From Blastococcus sp. HT6-4 (GTDB taxonomy: Bacteria; Actinomycetota; Actinomycetes; Mycobacteriales; Geodermatophilaceae): a DNA stretch of 64,000 nucleotides. The stretch is from positions 2,418,001 through 2,482,000 of the forward strand of contig NZ_CP155551.1 in NCBI RefSeq assembly GCF_039679125.1. Reading direction: 5' to 3'. The notes below the pieces were generated by a model. It made no database searches, was not told where the DNA came from, and saw only the letters and a program-made list of their open reading frames with translations. Within the stretch, counting starts at the first letter, position 1. Each line of letters begins with the position of its first letter. A program made the translations under genes and the position numbers. Positions 1 through 8,990 of the stretch are shown piece after piece.

Positions 1-32
1 ACGAGATCGCCGCCCTGGGCGCCCGTCGCTGA
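1..32 (+). CDS. C-terminal tail of an upstream gene
   Basis: One frame reads E-I-A-A-L-G-A-R-R and then TGA at 30-32. This could be the last residues of a gene that begins before the window. Too little is visible to name it. Confidence 0.3.
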   Translation, partial: EIAALGARR

Positions 33-99
33 CGTCCGACCCGGGGAAGCGGGGCCCTGACCGCCGGGTCACGGCCCCGCCTGCCCGCCGCCCGCGCGG

Positions 100-585
100 T
101 CAGCGCGGCGCGACGATGCTCGCGTCCAGGTAGGGCTCGCCCTCCCACTCGGCGTACGCGTCGTCGGGCAGGTCCGCGCCGAGGGACTCCTCGACCTCCG
201 TCACCTCGAACTCCTCCCACGGTTCGGCGGCGACGGCGACGGCCTGGCCGGGCCGGAGGTCACCGGGTTCACGGTCCATGACGACCAGGATGGGTTCGAC
301 GTCGCCCTCGCCGACGAGGGTGAAGGCGACCGGCGACACGATGCGGCCCACCTCTCCGGTGACGCTGACCTCCAGCCCGTTGTAGCCCTCCAGGTCGTCC
401 CGGAACTCCTCGGTGTACGGCCCGTCGTAGGGGTCCTCGAGGTCGCCGGGCGGCCGGACGTCGGCGTCGGCGGGAACGGTCGGATCCGTGTCGTCCTCGC
501 CGCAGCCGGCGAGGACGGTGCCCGCCAGGCCCGCGCTCAGGGCGACGGTGGCGAGCGCCCGGATCGATCGCCGGCTGGTCGTCAT
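100..585 (-). CDS. Small secreted lipoprotein of unknown function
   Basis: A 161-residue protein. The ATG at 585 is chosen because it puts a lipoprotein signal at the N-terminus: Arg-rich n-region, hydrophobic stretch and lipobox L-A-G-C with Cys28. The mature part is acidic with no Cys. The segment around E-V-S-V-T-G-E-V-G could be a small beta-barrel fold, but I recognise no family. It faces the metallophosphoesterase gene across a 358-base gap. The frame stays open upstream of 585, but that extension is Ser/Arg-rich and looks like antisense noise. Expected to be anchored to the outer face of the membrane. Confidence 0.7.
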   Translation of the reverse strand: MTTSRRSIRALATVALSAGLAGTVLAGCGEDDTDPTVPADADVRPPGDLEDPYDGPYTEEFRDDLEGYNGLEVSVTGEVGRIVSPVAFTLVGEGDVEPILVVMDREPGDLRPGQAVAVAAEPWEEFEVTEVEESLGADLPDDAYAEWEGEPYLDASIVAPR

Positions 586-943
586 GGCCGTCGTCCTCCC
601 ATGGTCCGGTCCCCCCGGGATCACCCGCGGGCGGTGCTGTCGTGGCCGTCGCTCCCTTCCCCCGGCGGCGAGCGGATCCGTCGCACGGGACCGTTCGTCA
701 CCGCATCGCAACAGGGGTGCCCCCTTCGCCCGGCCGCTCGTTGCGAAGCCGTGACAGCGCCCGCCCCCGACCGCGGCCGAGGGCCCCGGGTGGCGGAGCT
801 CCGGTGTCGCTCCCCACGCCCGGGGCCGGCCCATGTGACGGCCTCGTGGCGATCCGCGCCGCCGGCGCATCCGCCGCCGGCCCCCGGGGCAGGGCCCGGA
901 CGACTGCCGCCCGGCCCCACCCCGCCACGGAGGAAGCACCCGC
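586..943. other. Intergenic region between divergent genes
   Basis: A 358-base gap that should hold both divergent promoters. Open frames here have no ribosome site or recognisable protein. The only clear structure is a long imperfect inverted repeat at 698-754. A GGAGGAAG ribosome site lies just before the gene starting at 944. Confidence 0.6.
698..754. promoter_or_regulatory. Imperfect inverted repeat (13 of 15 pairs)
   Basis: TCACCGCATCGCAAC at 698-712 pairs with GTTGCGAAGCCGTGA at 740-754 with two mismatches and a 27-base spacer. It may be two operator half-sites or an RNA stem. No regulator is assigned. Confidence 0.35.
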
Positions 944-1822
944 ATGAAGCGCTGGATCCTGCGCATCGCCGCCGTTGTCGGCGGACTGGTGCTCCTCCTG
1001 GTCGCGTACGGCGTGCTGATCGAACCGCGGCTGATCCTGGAGGAGGAGCGGGCGGAGGTGCCGCTCCCCCGGCTCGCCGCCACCGCCGACGGCACGGAGG
1101 TCGGGATGATCACCGACCCGCAGATCGGCATGTGGTGGGCGAACGAGGGCATGGTGGCCCGCGCGGTCGAGACGCTGGTCGAGGAGGAGCCGGACATCGC
1201 CCTCCTCGGCGGTGACTACGTCTACAGCACGGATCCGGACATCGCCGAACAGGTGGAGAACGTGCTCGACCTGCTCCAGCCGCTGATCGACTCCGGCATC
1301 CCCACGTACGCCGTCCTGGGCAACCACGACTACAAGGTGGGTGCGGCCCAGGAGCTGACCAGCGCCTTCGAGGCCGCCGGCATCACCGTGCTCCGCAACG
1401 AGGCCGCTCCGGTGCCCGGGACCGGCGAGGGGGCCGACGCCCTCCACGTGGTGGGGATCGGACCGGTCCGGCCGGGCGAGGCCGACGTCGACGCCGCACT
1501 GGCCGACGTGCCCGACGCCGCGCCGCGGGTCGTCCTCTCGCACAACCCCACGGCGTTCCCCGAGTTCCCCGCCGGCACCGCGCCGCTGGTGCTCGCCGGG
1601 CACACCCACTGCGGCCAGGTGGCACTGCCGGGCCGCCCGCGCTGGTCGTACCTGGCGCTCACCGAGGAGGAGAAGATCGTTCCCGAGGGCTGGGCGCCCG
1701 ACGGCTACGGCGCCGAGGGCAACCGCATGTTCGTCTCGTGCGGCATCGGGTTCAGCATCGTGCCGTTGCGGATCAACGCCCCGCCGGAGCTGGTGCTGTT
1801 CGAGCTGGTGGCCGGGGGCTGA
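944..1822 (+). CDS. Membrane-anchored metallophosphoesterase (YkuE/YaeI-like)
   Basis: A 292-residue calcineurin-type phosphoesterase. Residues 4-25 form one membrane anchor and the catalytic domain follows, probably outside the membrane. Visible metal motifs: D58 in T-D-P-Q, G-G-D (D91), G-N-H-D (N127, H128), S-H-N-P (H200) and G-H-T-H-C-G-Q (H220, H222). The first motif has Gln60 where the family normally has His (D-x-H). Relatives act on phosphate esters, sometimes membrane lipids; the substrate here is unknown. The ATG is preceded by GGAGGAAG. It converges on the channel gene at 1830-2837. Confidence 0.85.
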   Translation: MKRWILRIAAVVGGLVLLLVAYGVLIEPRLILEEERAEVPLPRLAATADGTEVGMITDPQIGMWWANEGMVARAVETLVEEEPDIALLGGDYVYSTDPDIAEQVENVLDLLQPLIDSGIPTYAVLGNHDYKVGAAQELTSAFEAAGITVLRNEAAPVPGTGEGADALHVVGIGPVRPGEADVDAALADVPDAAPRVVLSHNPTAFPEFPAGTAPLVLAGHTHCGQVALPGRPRWSYLALTEEEKIVPEGWAPDGYGAEGNRMFVSCGIGFSIVPLRINAPPELVLFELVAGG

Positions 1823-1829
1823 CCGGCCG

Positions 1830-2837
1830 TCACGCGCCCCACTCCCAGCCCGCGTCCTCCACCAGCTGCCGCAGGCGGGCGCGGCGCCGGGCGCACTGCT
1901 CGGCCGCACCTCGCAGCTCCGCCGGATCCGTCAGCGGGATGCCGACGGCGGCGAGCCGGTCGGTCGCGGGCTCCGGCGGCGGGGCGTCGGCCGAGCCGCG
2001 ACGGCGGCCCGAGTTGGCCGTGGCCACGTAGCGCTCGATCACCCGGCGAACCGGCCGGACCGCCTGGGCAGGTGGTCGCACCCGCGGGTCCACCGCCGAC
2101 TCGAGGAGGAGCATCGCGTCGTCGAGCCGGGCGATCGCCACGGGCGCCGACGCCGAGGACCGCTCGCTGCGGAAGTAGTGCAGCACCGGATAGGCCAGGT
2201 GCTCCTCGGCGACGGAGGACAGGCGCGCCGGCAGCTGCAGCAGCTGCTGGGTGAACAGCGGGCTGAACCGGTCGCCGTCCCAGCCGTCGGCCACGATGTC
2301 CTGGGCGCTGTCCCCCAGGCCGTGCAGCTCCGTGGCGACGGCCCGGCGGGAGACGACCGCGGACATCACCGAGAACAGGTACGTGATGGCCAGCGTGACC
2401 AGCGCCAGGCCGCTGAAGCTGGCGAACGCCGACATCACGCGCCAGGCGGGCTCCGTGGCGACGAAGTCCCCGACGCCGAGCGTCGACACCGAGTAGCCCG
2501 CGAAGTAGACGACGTCGGCCACCGTTCCAGGCCGGCCGGTGCGCGCTTCCTCCACGGCGCCACTGCCCAGGAAGATGAGCGACCACCCGGCCCAGAACAC
2601 GGCCACCCAGAGGGCGACCGTGATCGCCATGAGGAGCGGGCCGGCGGCGCTGAGCAGCCGGGGCTGCCGGGCGCCGCGCCGGCGGTGGACCCGGAGGAGC
2701 AGCTGCCAGGCGGCCGAGAGCAACCGGCGGGTCAGCGGCCCCGTCCCCTCGCCGAGGGTCAGCGTGGTGGCGGTGACGTCCCAGACCACCAGCCCGACGG
2801 CGAGGACGCCGAGGACGATCCACACCACCCCGGTCAC
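1830..2837 (-). CDS. Ion channel protein, two-TM pore type with long cytoplasmic tail
   Basis: A 335-residue membrane protein. Residues 1-20 form a first helix and another lies near 66-91. A pore loop follows with S-T-L-G-V-G-D near 118-124, a variant of the K+ selectivity signature T-x-G-Y-G-D, then an inner helix. About 180 residues of soluble tail follow. Hydrophobic Leu/Val replaces Tyr in the filter, so K+ selectivity is not certain. Start chosen at GTG 2837, with AAGG eight bases upstream; the frame stays open further upstream without a good start. No ligand-binding (RCK) domain is recognisable. Confidence 0.75.
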   Translation of the reverse strand: MTGVVWIVLGVLAVGLVVWDVTATTLTLGEGTGPLTRRLLSAAWQLLLRVHRRRGARQPRLLSAAGPLLMAITVALWVAVFWAGWSLIFLGSGAVEEARTGRPGTVADVVYFAGYSVSTLGVGDFVATEPAWRVMSAFASFSGLALVTLAITYLFSVMSAVVSRRAVATELHGLGDSAQDIVADGWDGDRFSPLFTQQLLQLPARLSSVAEEHLAYPVLHYFRSERSSASAPVAIARLDDAMLLLESAVDPRVRPPAQAVRPVRRVIERYVATANSGRRRGSADAPPPEPATDRLAAVGIPLTDPAELRGAAEQCARRRARLRQLVEDAGWEWGA

Positions 2838-3134
2838 CGGGTGGCCTTGCCGCGGTCGGTGCGGGCCGGACTGCTCGCGGAGCTGGCGTGCACGTTCCCC
2901 TTCCTCCCCGGCCACGGCGGGCGCCGGCCGGCTCGTCCGGCACCGGGTGGCCGGAGGCTCGGGATCCCACCGCCCGGAGAGCCGGGTGGTCACGGAGCCG
3001 TTCCATCCTGTCCGGTGGGGCGCCGGGGGCGCACGCCCGGGGTGGACCCGGCGGTGTCGCGCGCCCCGGCCGGGCGGTGCGCTGACGGGTGACCTTGAGC
3101 TGCGGCCCGCTCGGCCGGTCGGCACACTGACGGC

Positions 3135-3812
3135 ATGTCCCGGTCGGTGCTGATCATCGAGGACGATCCGCGGATCCGGCGGATGCTCCAGATGACGCTG
3201 CAGCGCGAGGGGCTCGAGGTCACCGAGGCGCCGAGCGGTGAGGAGGGCCTCGAACGGCTGGCCGAGCGGACGTTCGACGTCATCCTCCTCGACCTCATGC
3301 TCCCGGGGAAGGACGGCTTCGAGGTGTGCCGGGAGATCCGGCGGTCCTCGAACACGCCGGTCATCATGGTCACCGCCCGGTCGGACAGCCACGACGTCGT
3401 CGCCGGCCTCGAGGCGGGCGCCGACGACTACGTGTCCAAACCGTTCGTCGTGAAGGAGCTGTCCGCGCGCATCCGGGCGCTGGCGCGGCGCACCCGGGCG
3501 CCGGAGCCGCGGGTCCGCTACGCCGTGGGCGACCTGGAGGTCTCACCGGTCGAGGGCACCGTCACCCGGGACGGCGAGCTGATCGGCCTGACCCGCACGG
3601 AGTTCCGGCTGCTCTGCGAGCTGGCCGCCGAGCCCGGCCGGGTGCTCAGCCGCGAAGAACTGCTGGAGCGGGTCTGGGGCTACGACTACTTCGGCGATTC
3701 CCGGCTGGTCGACGTCCACGTGCGCCGGCTGCGGAAGAAGATCGAACCCGACCCGGCCGATCCCGCGCTGGTCCTGACCGTCCGGGGCATGGGCTACCGG
3801 GTCCCGGGGTGA
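3135..3812 (+). CDS. OmpR-family response regulator
   Basis: A 225-residue two-component regulator. The receiver domain covers about 1-120, with acidic pocket E9-D10-D11, phosphoacceptor D53 (V-I-L-L-D) and K102 in Y-V-S-K-P. A winged-helix DNA-binding domain covers about 130-225, with the V-D-V-H-V-R-R-L-R-K-K-I recognition region and terminal R-G-x-G-Y-R-V. It is first in an operon: its stop overlaps the kinase start by four bases (GTGA), and the kinase overlaps a lipoprotein gene in the same way. The arrangement resembles actinobacterial envelope-stress systems (Cse and AfsQ types), but the stimulus cannot be read from sequence. Confidence 0.95.
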   Translation: MSRSVLIIEDDPRIRRMLQMTLQREGLEVTEAPSGEEGLERLAERTFDVILLDLMLPGKDGFEVCREIRRSSNTPVIMVTARSDSHDVVAGLEAGADDYVSKPFVVKELSARIRALARRTRAPEPRVRYAVGDLEVSPVEGTVTRDGELIGLTRTEFRLLCELAAEPGRVLSREELLERVWGYDYFGDSRLVDVHVRRLRKKIEPDPADPALVLTVRGMGYRVPG

Positions 3813-5254
3813 CGGTCCGGCACCGCCCCGGGGCCGGCACCGCCGCCGCACCGGCCCGCCGACCGAGGCGTGCGCCGTTCCGGCTGCGCACCCTGCGGGC
3901 GCGGGCGACGGCCGCGTTCGCCGCGCTCACCCTGGCGCTGTCGACCGTGCTCGCGGTCGCGGTGTGGCTGGCCGTGTCGCAGTACCTGCTGGTGCAGCGG
4001 GAGCGGGTGACGCTCGTGCAGGCCACCGACAACGCGGCGCAGGTACAGCGGGCACTCGTCAGCGAGGGGCTCGGCGTGCCGCAGCTGCTGGCACAGCTGC
4101 CGCGGGAGATCGGCTCCACCTCGCTCCTGGCCGACGACGGCGCCTGGACCACGACCTCGCTGCTGATCGGGCGGGACGCCCTGCCGGAGGAGCTGCGCGA
4201 GACCGTCGTCGCCGGAACGCCGGCCCGGCAGCGGATCGAGGTGAACGGGGAGACGATGATGGCCGTCGGGATCCCGCTCGCCGAGCTGCGCCAGGCCTAC
4301 ATCGAGGTCTTCCCGCTCGACGAGCTCGACGACACCTACCGGGTGCTCGCCACCGTGCTGGCGGTGTCGGTCCTCGGGGCGGTCCCGCTCTCCCTCCTGA
4401 TCGGCTGGTGGGTGACCGGCCCCACGCTGCGCCCGCTCGACCGGATCTCCGCCGCGGCGTCGGCCGTGGCGGGCGGGGCGCTCGACACCCGGATCGACCC
4501 GCGGGGCGACCCGTCGCTCGTCCCCATCGCGACGTCGTTCAACCAGACCGCCGAGGCGCTCGAGGCCCGGGTCCGCAGCGACGCCCGGTTCGCCGCCGAT
4601 GTCAGCCACGAACTGCGCAGCCCGCTCACCACGATGCTCGGCGCGCTGGACCTCGTGGAGGCGACCGCGGACCCCGCCGACGAGGAGCAGGCCGAGGCCC
4701 TGGCGCTGCTGCGCTCCGAGGTCGTCCGGTTCGAGCGGCTCGTCGCCGACCTCCTGGAGATCTCCCGCGCCGACGCCGGCAGCACCGACCTCGCTGCCGA
4801 ACCGGTCCGGCTGTCGGCGTTCACCCGCGAGGTGCTCGGACGGCACCGGCTCGACGGCAGCCTGGCCGAGTTGCTCACGGTCGCCGCCGGGGCCGAGGAC
4901 GTGGTGGTCTGCGCCGACAAGCGGCGCCTGGAACGCGCGCTGAGCAACCTGCTCGACAACGCCGGCAGGCACGCCGGAGGGGTCGTCGCCGTCACCGTCA
5001 CCCGGGACGGCGACGTGGCCCGGGTGATCGTCGACGACGCCGGGCCGGGAGTTCCCGACGTCGACCGGAGCCGGATCTTCGAACGCTTCGCCCGGGGGTC
5101 GGGCAGCCTCCGCACCCGGACCGAGGGATCGGGCCTCGGGCTGGCCCTCGTGGCCCGGCACGTGCGCACGATGGACGGGCGGGTGACCGTCGAGGACAGC
5201 CCCCGGGGCGGAGCCCGCTTCGTCGTCGAGCTCCCGGTGGAGGCCCGGCCGTGA
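3809..5254 (+). CDS. Sensor histidine kinase, partner of the preceding regulator
   Basis: About 481 residues from GTG 3809, which sits in a GTGA overlap with the regulator stop. Order: Arg-rich N-terminus, TM1 near 35-55, an extracellular domain, TM2 near 170-195, HAMP, HisKA with H267 in D-V-S-H-E-L-R-S-P, and a HATPase domain with N-L-L-D-N-A, D-D-A-G-P-G-V and G-S-G-L-G-L-A-L. All expected catalytic boxes are present. It should autophosphorylate and pass phosphate to D53 of the regulator. The start is set by the overlap; the first 30 residues are low complexity, so a later start is possible. Confidence 0.93.
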   Translation: MTVRHRPGAGTAAAPARRPRRAPFRLRTLRARATAAFAALTLALSTVLAVAVWLAVSQYLLVQRERVTLVQATDNAAQVQRALVSEGLGVPQLLAQLPREIGSTSLLADDGAWTTTSLLIGRDALPEELRETVVAGTPARQRIEVNGETMMAVGIPLAELRQAYIEVFPLDELDDTYRVLATVLAVSVLGAVPLSLLIGWWVTGPTLRPLDRISAAASAVAGGALDTRIDPRGDPSLVPIATSFNQTAEALEARVRSDARFAADVSHELRSPLTTMLGALDLVEATADPADEEQAEALALLRSEVVRFERLVADLLEISRADAGSTDLAAEPVRLSAFTREVLGRHRLDGSLAELLTVAAGAEDVVVCADKRRLERALSNLLDNAGRHAGGVVAVTVTRDGDVARVIVDDAGPGVPDVDRSRIFERFARGSGSLRTRTEGSGLGLALVARHVRTMDGRVTVEDSPRGGARFVVELPVEARP

Positions 5255-5841
5255 GGTTGCTCGCCGGCCTGCTGGCCCTCCTGGTCGTGCTGACCGGCTG
5301 CGGCGTCGATCCGCAGCCGGACCCGGAACTGCTGACCATCCAGGCCCCGCCGGTCACCGAGGGGGGGCGGGCCTCCGCCGACCGGGGCCCGGAGCTGACC
5401 GTCTACTTCGTCGCCGGGGCCGACCTCGCACCCGTCAGCCGCGCCACCGACGTCGTCACCCCGGCGGCCGCCCTCGCGCGGCTGACCGCCGGGCCCACCC
5501 GCGCCGAGGTCATCGGCGGGGTGCGGACGGCACTGGCCCCGCAGGAGCTCCAGGTGGACGAGGGGCTGCCCGGCGGCATCACGTCGGTCTCGGTCACCCG
5601 CGAGTTCACCGGCATCAGCGGCGGCAACCAGTTGCTGGCCGTGGCCCAGGTCGTCTGGACGCTCACCGACCTGCCGGGCACCACCCGGGTGCGCTTCCTC
5701 CTCGACGGCGTGCCCGTCGAGGTGCCCACCGACGAGGGGCTGACCGAGGAGCCGGTCGCGCGCGACCACTACCGCTCGGTGGCTCCCGCCGGGGCCGCCG
5801 GCGACGGGAACGCCCCGCTACCCTCCCCCGGCGGCGACTGA
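5251..5841 (+). CDS. GerMN-domain lipoprotein of the two-component operon
   Basis: A 196-residue lipoprotein starting at GTG 5251 in a GTGA overlap with the kinase stop. The signal peptide ends in L-T-G-C (Cys17). The region near 50-160 (L-T-V-Y-F-V, A-L-A-R-L-T-A-G-P-T, T-S-V-S-V-T-R-E-F and V-W-T-L-T) fits the GerMN fold of sporulation/germination and LpqB-type proteins. Lipoproteins encoded with histidine kinases in actinobacteria often modulate the sensor at the membrane. I infer that role here. The C-terminus is Pro/Gly-rich. Confidence 0.85.
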   Translation: MRLLAGLLALLVVLTGCGVDPQPDPELLTIQAPPVTEGGRASADRGPELTVYFVAGADLAPVSRATDVVTPAAALARLTAGPTRAEVIGGVRTALAPQELQVDEGLPGGITSVSVTREFTGISGGNQLLAVAQVVWTLTDLPGTTRVRFLLDGVPVEVPTDEGLTEEPVARDHYRSVAPAGAAGDGNAPLPSPGGD

Positions 5842-5896
5842 CCGTGGTCCCGCCGACGGGGCAGCCCGCCCGTGCACGACGAAGCGGAGGCGAGCG

Positions 5897-7057
5897 ATGA
5901 CCGACCCGTCCCCGGGCCCGGCACCTCCCGTGCGACGGGCACGCACCGGAGCGGCCCGGGTGGCCGTCGGCTCCGTCGCCGTGCTGGGCGTGATCGCGAT
6001 CGGCTGGCTGGTGACCTGGCTGCTGGTCCGCCTGGCCCTCGTCACGATGTCGGTCATCGCCGCGCTGCTCCTGGCGGCGCTCGCCGGCCCGTTGTCGCGA
6101 CTGCTCAGGCGCGCCGGTGCGCCGCCGGCGCTGGCCGCCGGCGGTGCGGTGCTCACCCTGCTCGCCATCATCGCCGGGATCAGCACGCTGGTCTGGCTGC
6201 GCACCAGCACCCGGCTGACCGATCTCGCCCCTGCTCTCGCCGTCGGGATCGACCGGGTGCGCACCTGGCTGGTCACCGGGCCCCTCTCGCTCGACCCCGA
6301 CCGGGTCGCCGGCATCCGCGACACCCTGGTCACCCAGCTGGCCCAGGTGGTGCCGACGCCGGTGGCCGGCGCCCAGCTGGCCATCACCATCCTCAGCGCC
6401 CTCGTGCTCGTGCTGTTCATCGTCTTCTTCCTGATCAAGGACGGCGACGGCATGTGGGCGTGGGTGGTCGAACGGGTCCCCGCCACCCAGCGCGAGCGGG
6501 TCGACGGCGCCGGCCGGCAGGCGTGGACGACGCTGAGCTCCTACGTGCTGGGCGTGGTCGCGGTGGCAGCGATCGACGCCGTGCTGATCGGGCTCGGCCT
6601 GCTCCTGGTCGGGGTCCCGCTGTGGCTCTCCCTGACCCTGCTGACCTTCTTCGGCGCGTTCGTCCCGTACTTCGGGGCGGTCGTCAGCGGCATCGCGGCG
6701 GTGCTGGTCACGCTGGTCACGGACGGCCCGAGGGACGCCGTCATCATCCTCGTCGTGGTCCTGGTGGTTCAGCAGGTGGAGGGCAACCTGCTGCAGCCGC
6801 TGATCATGCGGCGGGCCGTGCAGGTGCACCCGGTGGTGACCATCGTGGTGATCACCGCCGGCACGCTGCTGTTCGGGATCGCCGGGGCGGTCGTCGCCGT
6901 GCCGGTCACCGCCGTCGCCCACCACGTCCTGGAGTACCTGCGCACCCACCCGGCGGCGGGCCACCCGCCGGCGGTTCCCGGTGCGCCCGACGACGGGACG
7001 GCCACATCCGGCGCGACGGCGACCGCGGCGACCGCGGCGGCGGGTGCCCAGGGATGA
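5897..7057 (+). CDS. AI-2E / PerM-family transporter
   Basis: A 386-residue polytopic protein with about eight hydrophobic segments and the central amphipathic region typical of the AI-2E transporter (UPF0118) family. Near the C-terminus the conserved region Q-Q-V-E-G-N-L-L-Q-P-L-I-M-R is clear. Family members export autoinducer-2 or other small solutes or act as Na+/H+ antiporters, so substrate cannot be predicted. The last 30 residues are Ala/Thr/Gly-rich. Its stop overlaps the next start (ATGA), so it is translationally coupled to the DUF2254 gene. Confidence 0.88.
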   Translation: MTDPSPGPAPPVRRARTGAARVAVGSVAVLGVIAIGWLVTWLLVRLALVTMSVIAALLLAALAGPLSRLLRRAGAPPALAAGGAVLTLLAIIAGISTLVWLRTSTRLTDLAPALAVGIDRVRTWLVTGPLSLDPDRVAGIRDTLVTQLAQVVPTPVAGAQLAITILSALVLVLFIVFFLIKDGDGMWAWVVERVPATQRERVDGAGRQAWTTLSSYVLGVVAVAAIDAVLIGLGLLLVGVPLWLSLTLLTFFGAFVPYFGAVVSGIAAVLVTLVTDGPRDAVIILVVVLVVQQVEGNLLQPLIMRRAVQVHPVVTIVVITAGTLLFGIAGAVVAVPVTAVAHHVLEYLRTHPAAGHPPAVPGAPDDGTATSGATATAATAAAGAQG

Positions 7058-8433
7058 GCCGGACCGACCCCGTGTCCCGGGTGTGGCGGCTGGCCCGCGG
7101 CTCGCTCTGGCCGCTGCCCCTCCTCGCCGTCACCGCCGCGGTGGCCCTCGGGCTGCTGCTCCCGCTGCTGGACGAGCGCCTGGGCACCGCGAACGAGGGT
7201 TCCCCGCTGGCGTTCGTGTTCGGTGGCGGCCCGGCGGCGGCCCGCGACCTGCTGGCCGCGATCGCCGGCTCGCTGATCTCGGTGACCGGGGTGATCTTCT
7301 CGCTCACCGTCGTCGCCCTGCAGCTGGGCAGCAGCCAGTACTCCCCCCGCCTGCTGCAGACCTTCGCCACCGATCCGGTCGTGCAGGCGACCCTCGCCCA
7401 GCTCACGGGCACCTTCGTCTACGCGCTCACGGTGCTCCGGACGGTGCGCACCCCCGAGTCGACGGTCTCGGGGGAACCGGCCTTCATCCCGCGCCTGTCC
7501 ATCACGCTGGCGTATCTGTTCTGCCTCGGCAGCGTGGCGGCCCTCGTCGTCTTCCTCGGCCACCTGGCGCGGTCGCTGCGCGTGGAGACCATGCTCCGCG
7601 ACGTCCACGACGAGGCGGCCCAGGCCCTCCGCGACCGGCGCGAGGAGGGGACCGACGTCGCCGACGTGCTCCCCGACGGGCCCGGGACGCCGATCGAGGC
7701 GGCGCGCAGCGGCTTCGTCGTCGACGTGGACGAGGAGCGGCTCGTGTCGGCCGCCCGGGACGCCGACGTCGTGGTCGCGCTCTCCCCGAGGATGGGCGAC
7801 TCGGTCGTCGCCGGCACGCCGCTGGCGCACGCGTGGGCGCGCGGCGGCGGGCCGGCCGGGGAGCGGGACGCGGTGACGGAGGCCGTCGTCGGGGCCGTGC
7901 GCCTGTCGGCCGAGCGCACCCCGGACCGGGACGCCGCGTACAGCCTCCGCAAGATCGTCGACATCGCCGGCCGGGCGCTGTCGCCCGGCATCAACGACCC
8001 GACGACGGCGGTGCACGCCCTGTCCCACGTCTCCGCGATCCTGGGGGACCTGCTGCCGCGCCGCACCACCGTGCACACCTGGCGGGACGACGACGGCGCG
8101 CTCCGGCTGGTGCTGCCCCGCTGGACGGCCGAGGAACTGCTGCGCCTCGGGCTGGAGGAACCGCTCGAGTACGCCTCGGGGCAGCCGGCCGTGCTGCGCC
8201 GGATCGCCGGGCTGCTGCACGAGCTGGCATGGCGGGTGCGCGGCCAGGACATGGACGAGACCCTGCGCGCACTGGTGGCGCGGACGGCGCGGCAGGCGCT
8301 GGAGAGCACCGCGATCGAGGAGCGCGAGACCACCGCCTGGCGGTCGGCCGTCGACGAGGCGCTCGCCGGCCGCTGGTCACCCGCCGCCGGCCTCGGTCCC
8401 CGGACGCCCGCCGCGGAGGCCGCCCAGGGCTGA
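7054..8433 (+). CDS. DUF2254 membrane protein
   Basis: A 459-residue protein starting at ATG 7054 in an ATGA overlap. About four membrane segments fall in the first 180 residues, including the marker stretch S-L-I-S-V-T-G-V-I-F-S and Q-L-G-S-S-Q-Y-S-P-R. A soluble C-terminal part contains S-P-G-I-N-D-P-T-T-A, typical of DUF2254. The function of the family is unknown. Coupling to the AI-2E-type transporter suggests related membrane roles. Confidence 0.88.
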   Translation: MSRTDPVSRVWRLARGSLWPLPLLAVTAAVALGLLLPLLDERLGTANEGSPLAFVFGGGPAAARDLLAAIAGSLISVTGVIFSLTVVALQLGSSQYSPRLLQTFATDPVVQATLAQLTGTFVYALTVLRTVRTPESTVSGEPAFIPRLSITLAYLFCLGSVAALVVFLGHLARSLRVETMLRDVHDEAAQALRDRREEGTDVADVLPDGPGTPIEAARSGFVVDVDEERLVSAARDADVVVALSPRMGDSVVAGTPLAHAWARGGGPAGERDAVTEAVVGAVRLSAERTPDRDAAYSLRKIVDIAGRALSPGINDPTTAVHALSHVSAILGDLLPRRTTVHTWRDDDGALRLVLPRWTAEELLRLGLEEPLEYASGQPAVLRRIAGLLHELAWRVRGQDMDETLRALVARTARQALESTAIEERETTAWRSAVDEALAGRWSPAAGLGPRTPAAEAAQG

Positions 8434-8456
8434 CGCCGAGCTGCCGAGCGGCCCGG

Positions 8457-8981
8457 TCAGGAGGTGATCGCCGAGTGGCCGGTCACTCCCTCGAGCGCCG
8501 AGCCGGCGCCGTACTTCTGGACCGGGATCACGCTCAGCGAACCGTCGCTCTCCAGGACCACCGCGGCGACCTCGGAGAGGTCCCCGGCGCCGGAGGAGCG
8601 GACCGCCTGGCGGATCTCGGAGATCACCACCCGCACCTCCCGCATCCGGTCCTCCAGCGGCTCGCCGTTCCGGAGCACGAGCGTGGGCTCCGAGGTGATG
8701 ACCTTGCGCAGCCCCGGCCAGCGGGCAGTCAGCCACGCGACCACCCACTGCAGCAGCGCCAGCAGGCCGAGCGCCACCGCGCCCTCGGACCAGGCGACGT
8801 CGCTGCTGAGCAGGATCGTGGCCAGCGTGGAACCCAGCGCCACCGTGACGACGAGGTCGAAGGCGTTGAGCTTGGTCAGCGTCCGTTTCCCGGAGAGCCG
8901 CAGGACGAGCACCACGGTGGCGTAGGCCGCCGACCCCACCAGCAGAACCCGGAAGACATCGGACCATGCGTCGAACCACAT
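8457..8981 (-). CDS. YetF-like DUF421 membrane protein
   Basis: A 174-residue protein with three N-terminal membrane segments, the family motif L-R-L-S-G-K-R-T-L near 26-35, and a cytoplasmic domain containing V-L-R-N-G-E-P-L-E. This matches the DUF421/YetF family, of unknown biochemistry and sometimes linked to spore or membrane stress. The 23-base gap to the convergent DUF2254 gene contains no obvious terminator. Nine bases separate it from the antiporter upstream on the same strand. Confidence 0.85.
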   Translation of the reverse strand: MWFDAWSDVFRVLLVGSAAYATVVLVLRLSGKRTLTKLNAFDLVVTVALGSTLATILLSSDVAWSEGAVALGLLALLQWVVAWLTARWPGLRKVITSEPTLVLRNGEPLEDRMREVRVVISEIRQAVRSSGAGDLSEVAAVVLESDGSLSVIPVQKYGAGSALEGVTGHSAITS

Positions 8982-8990
8982 GGGGTACCC

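Noticed and set aside
3794-5161. Long minus-strand open frames antisense to the histidine kinase and many similar ones in the window
   Set aside because: They are products of very high third-position GC, read as Arg/Gly/Pro/His-rich repeats without motifs or ribosome sites, and lie opposite clear genes.
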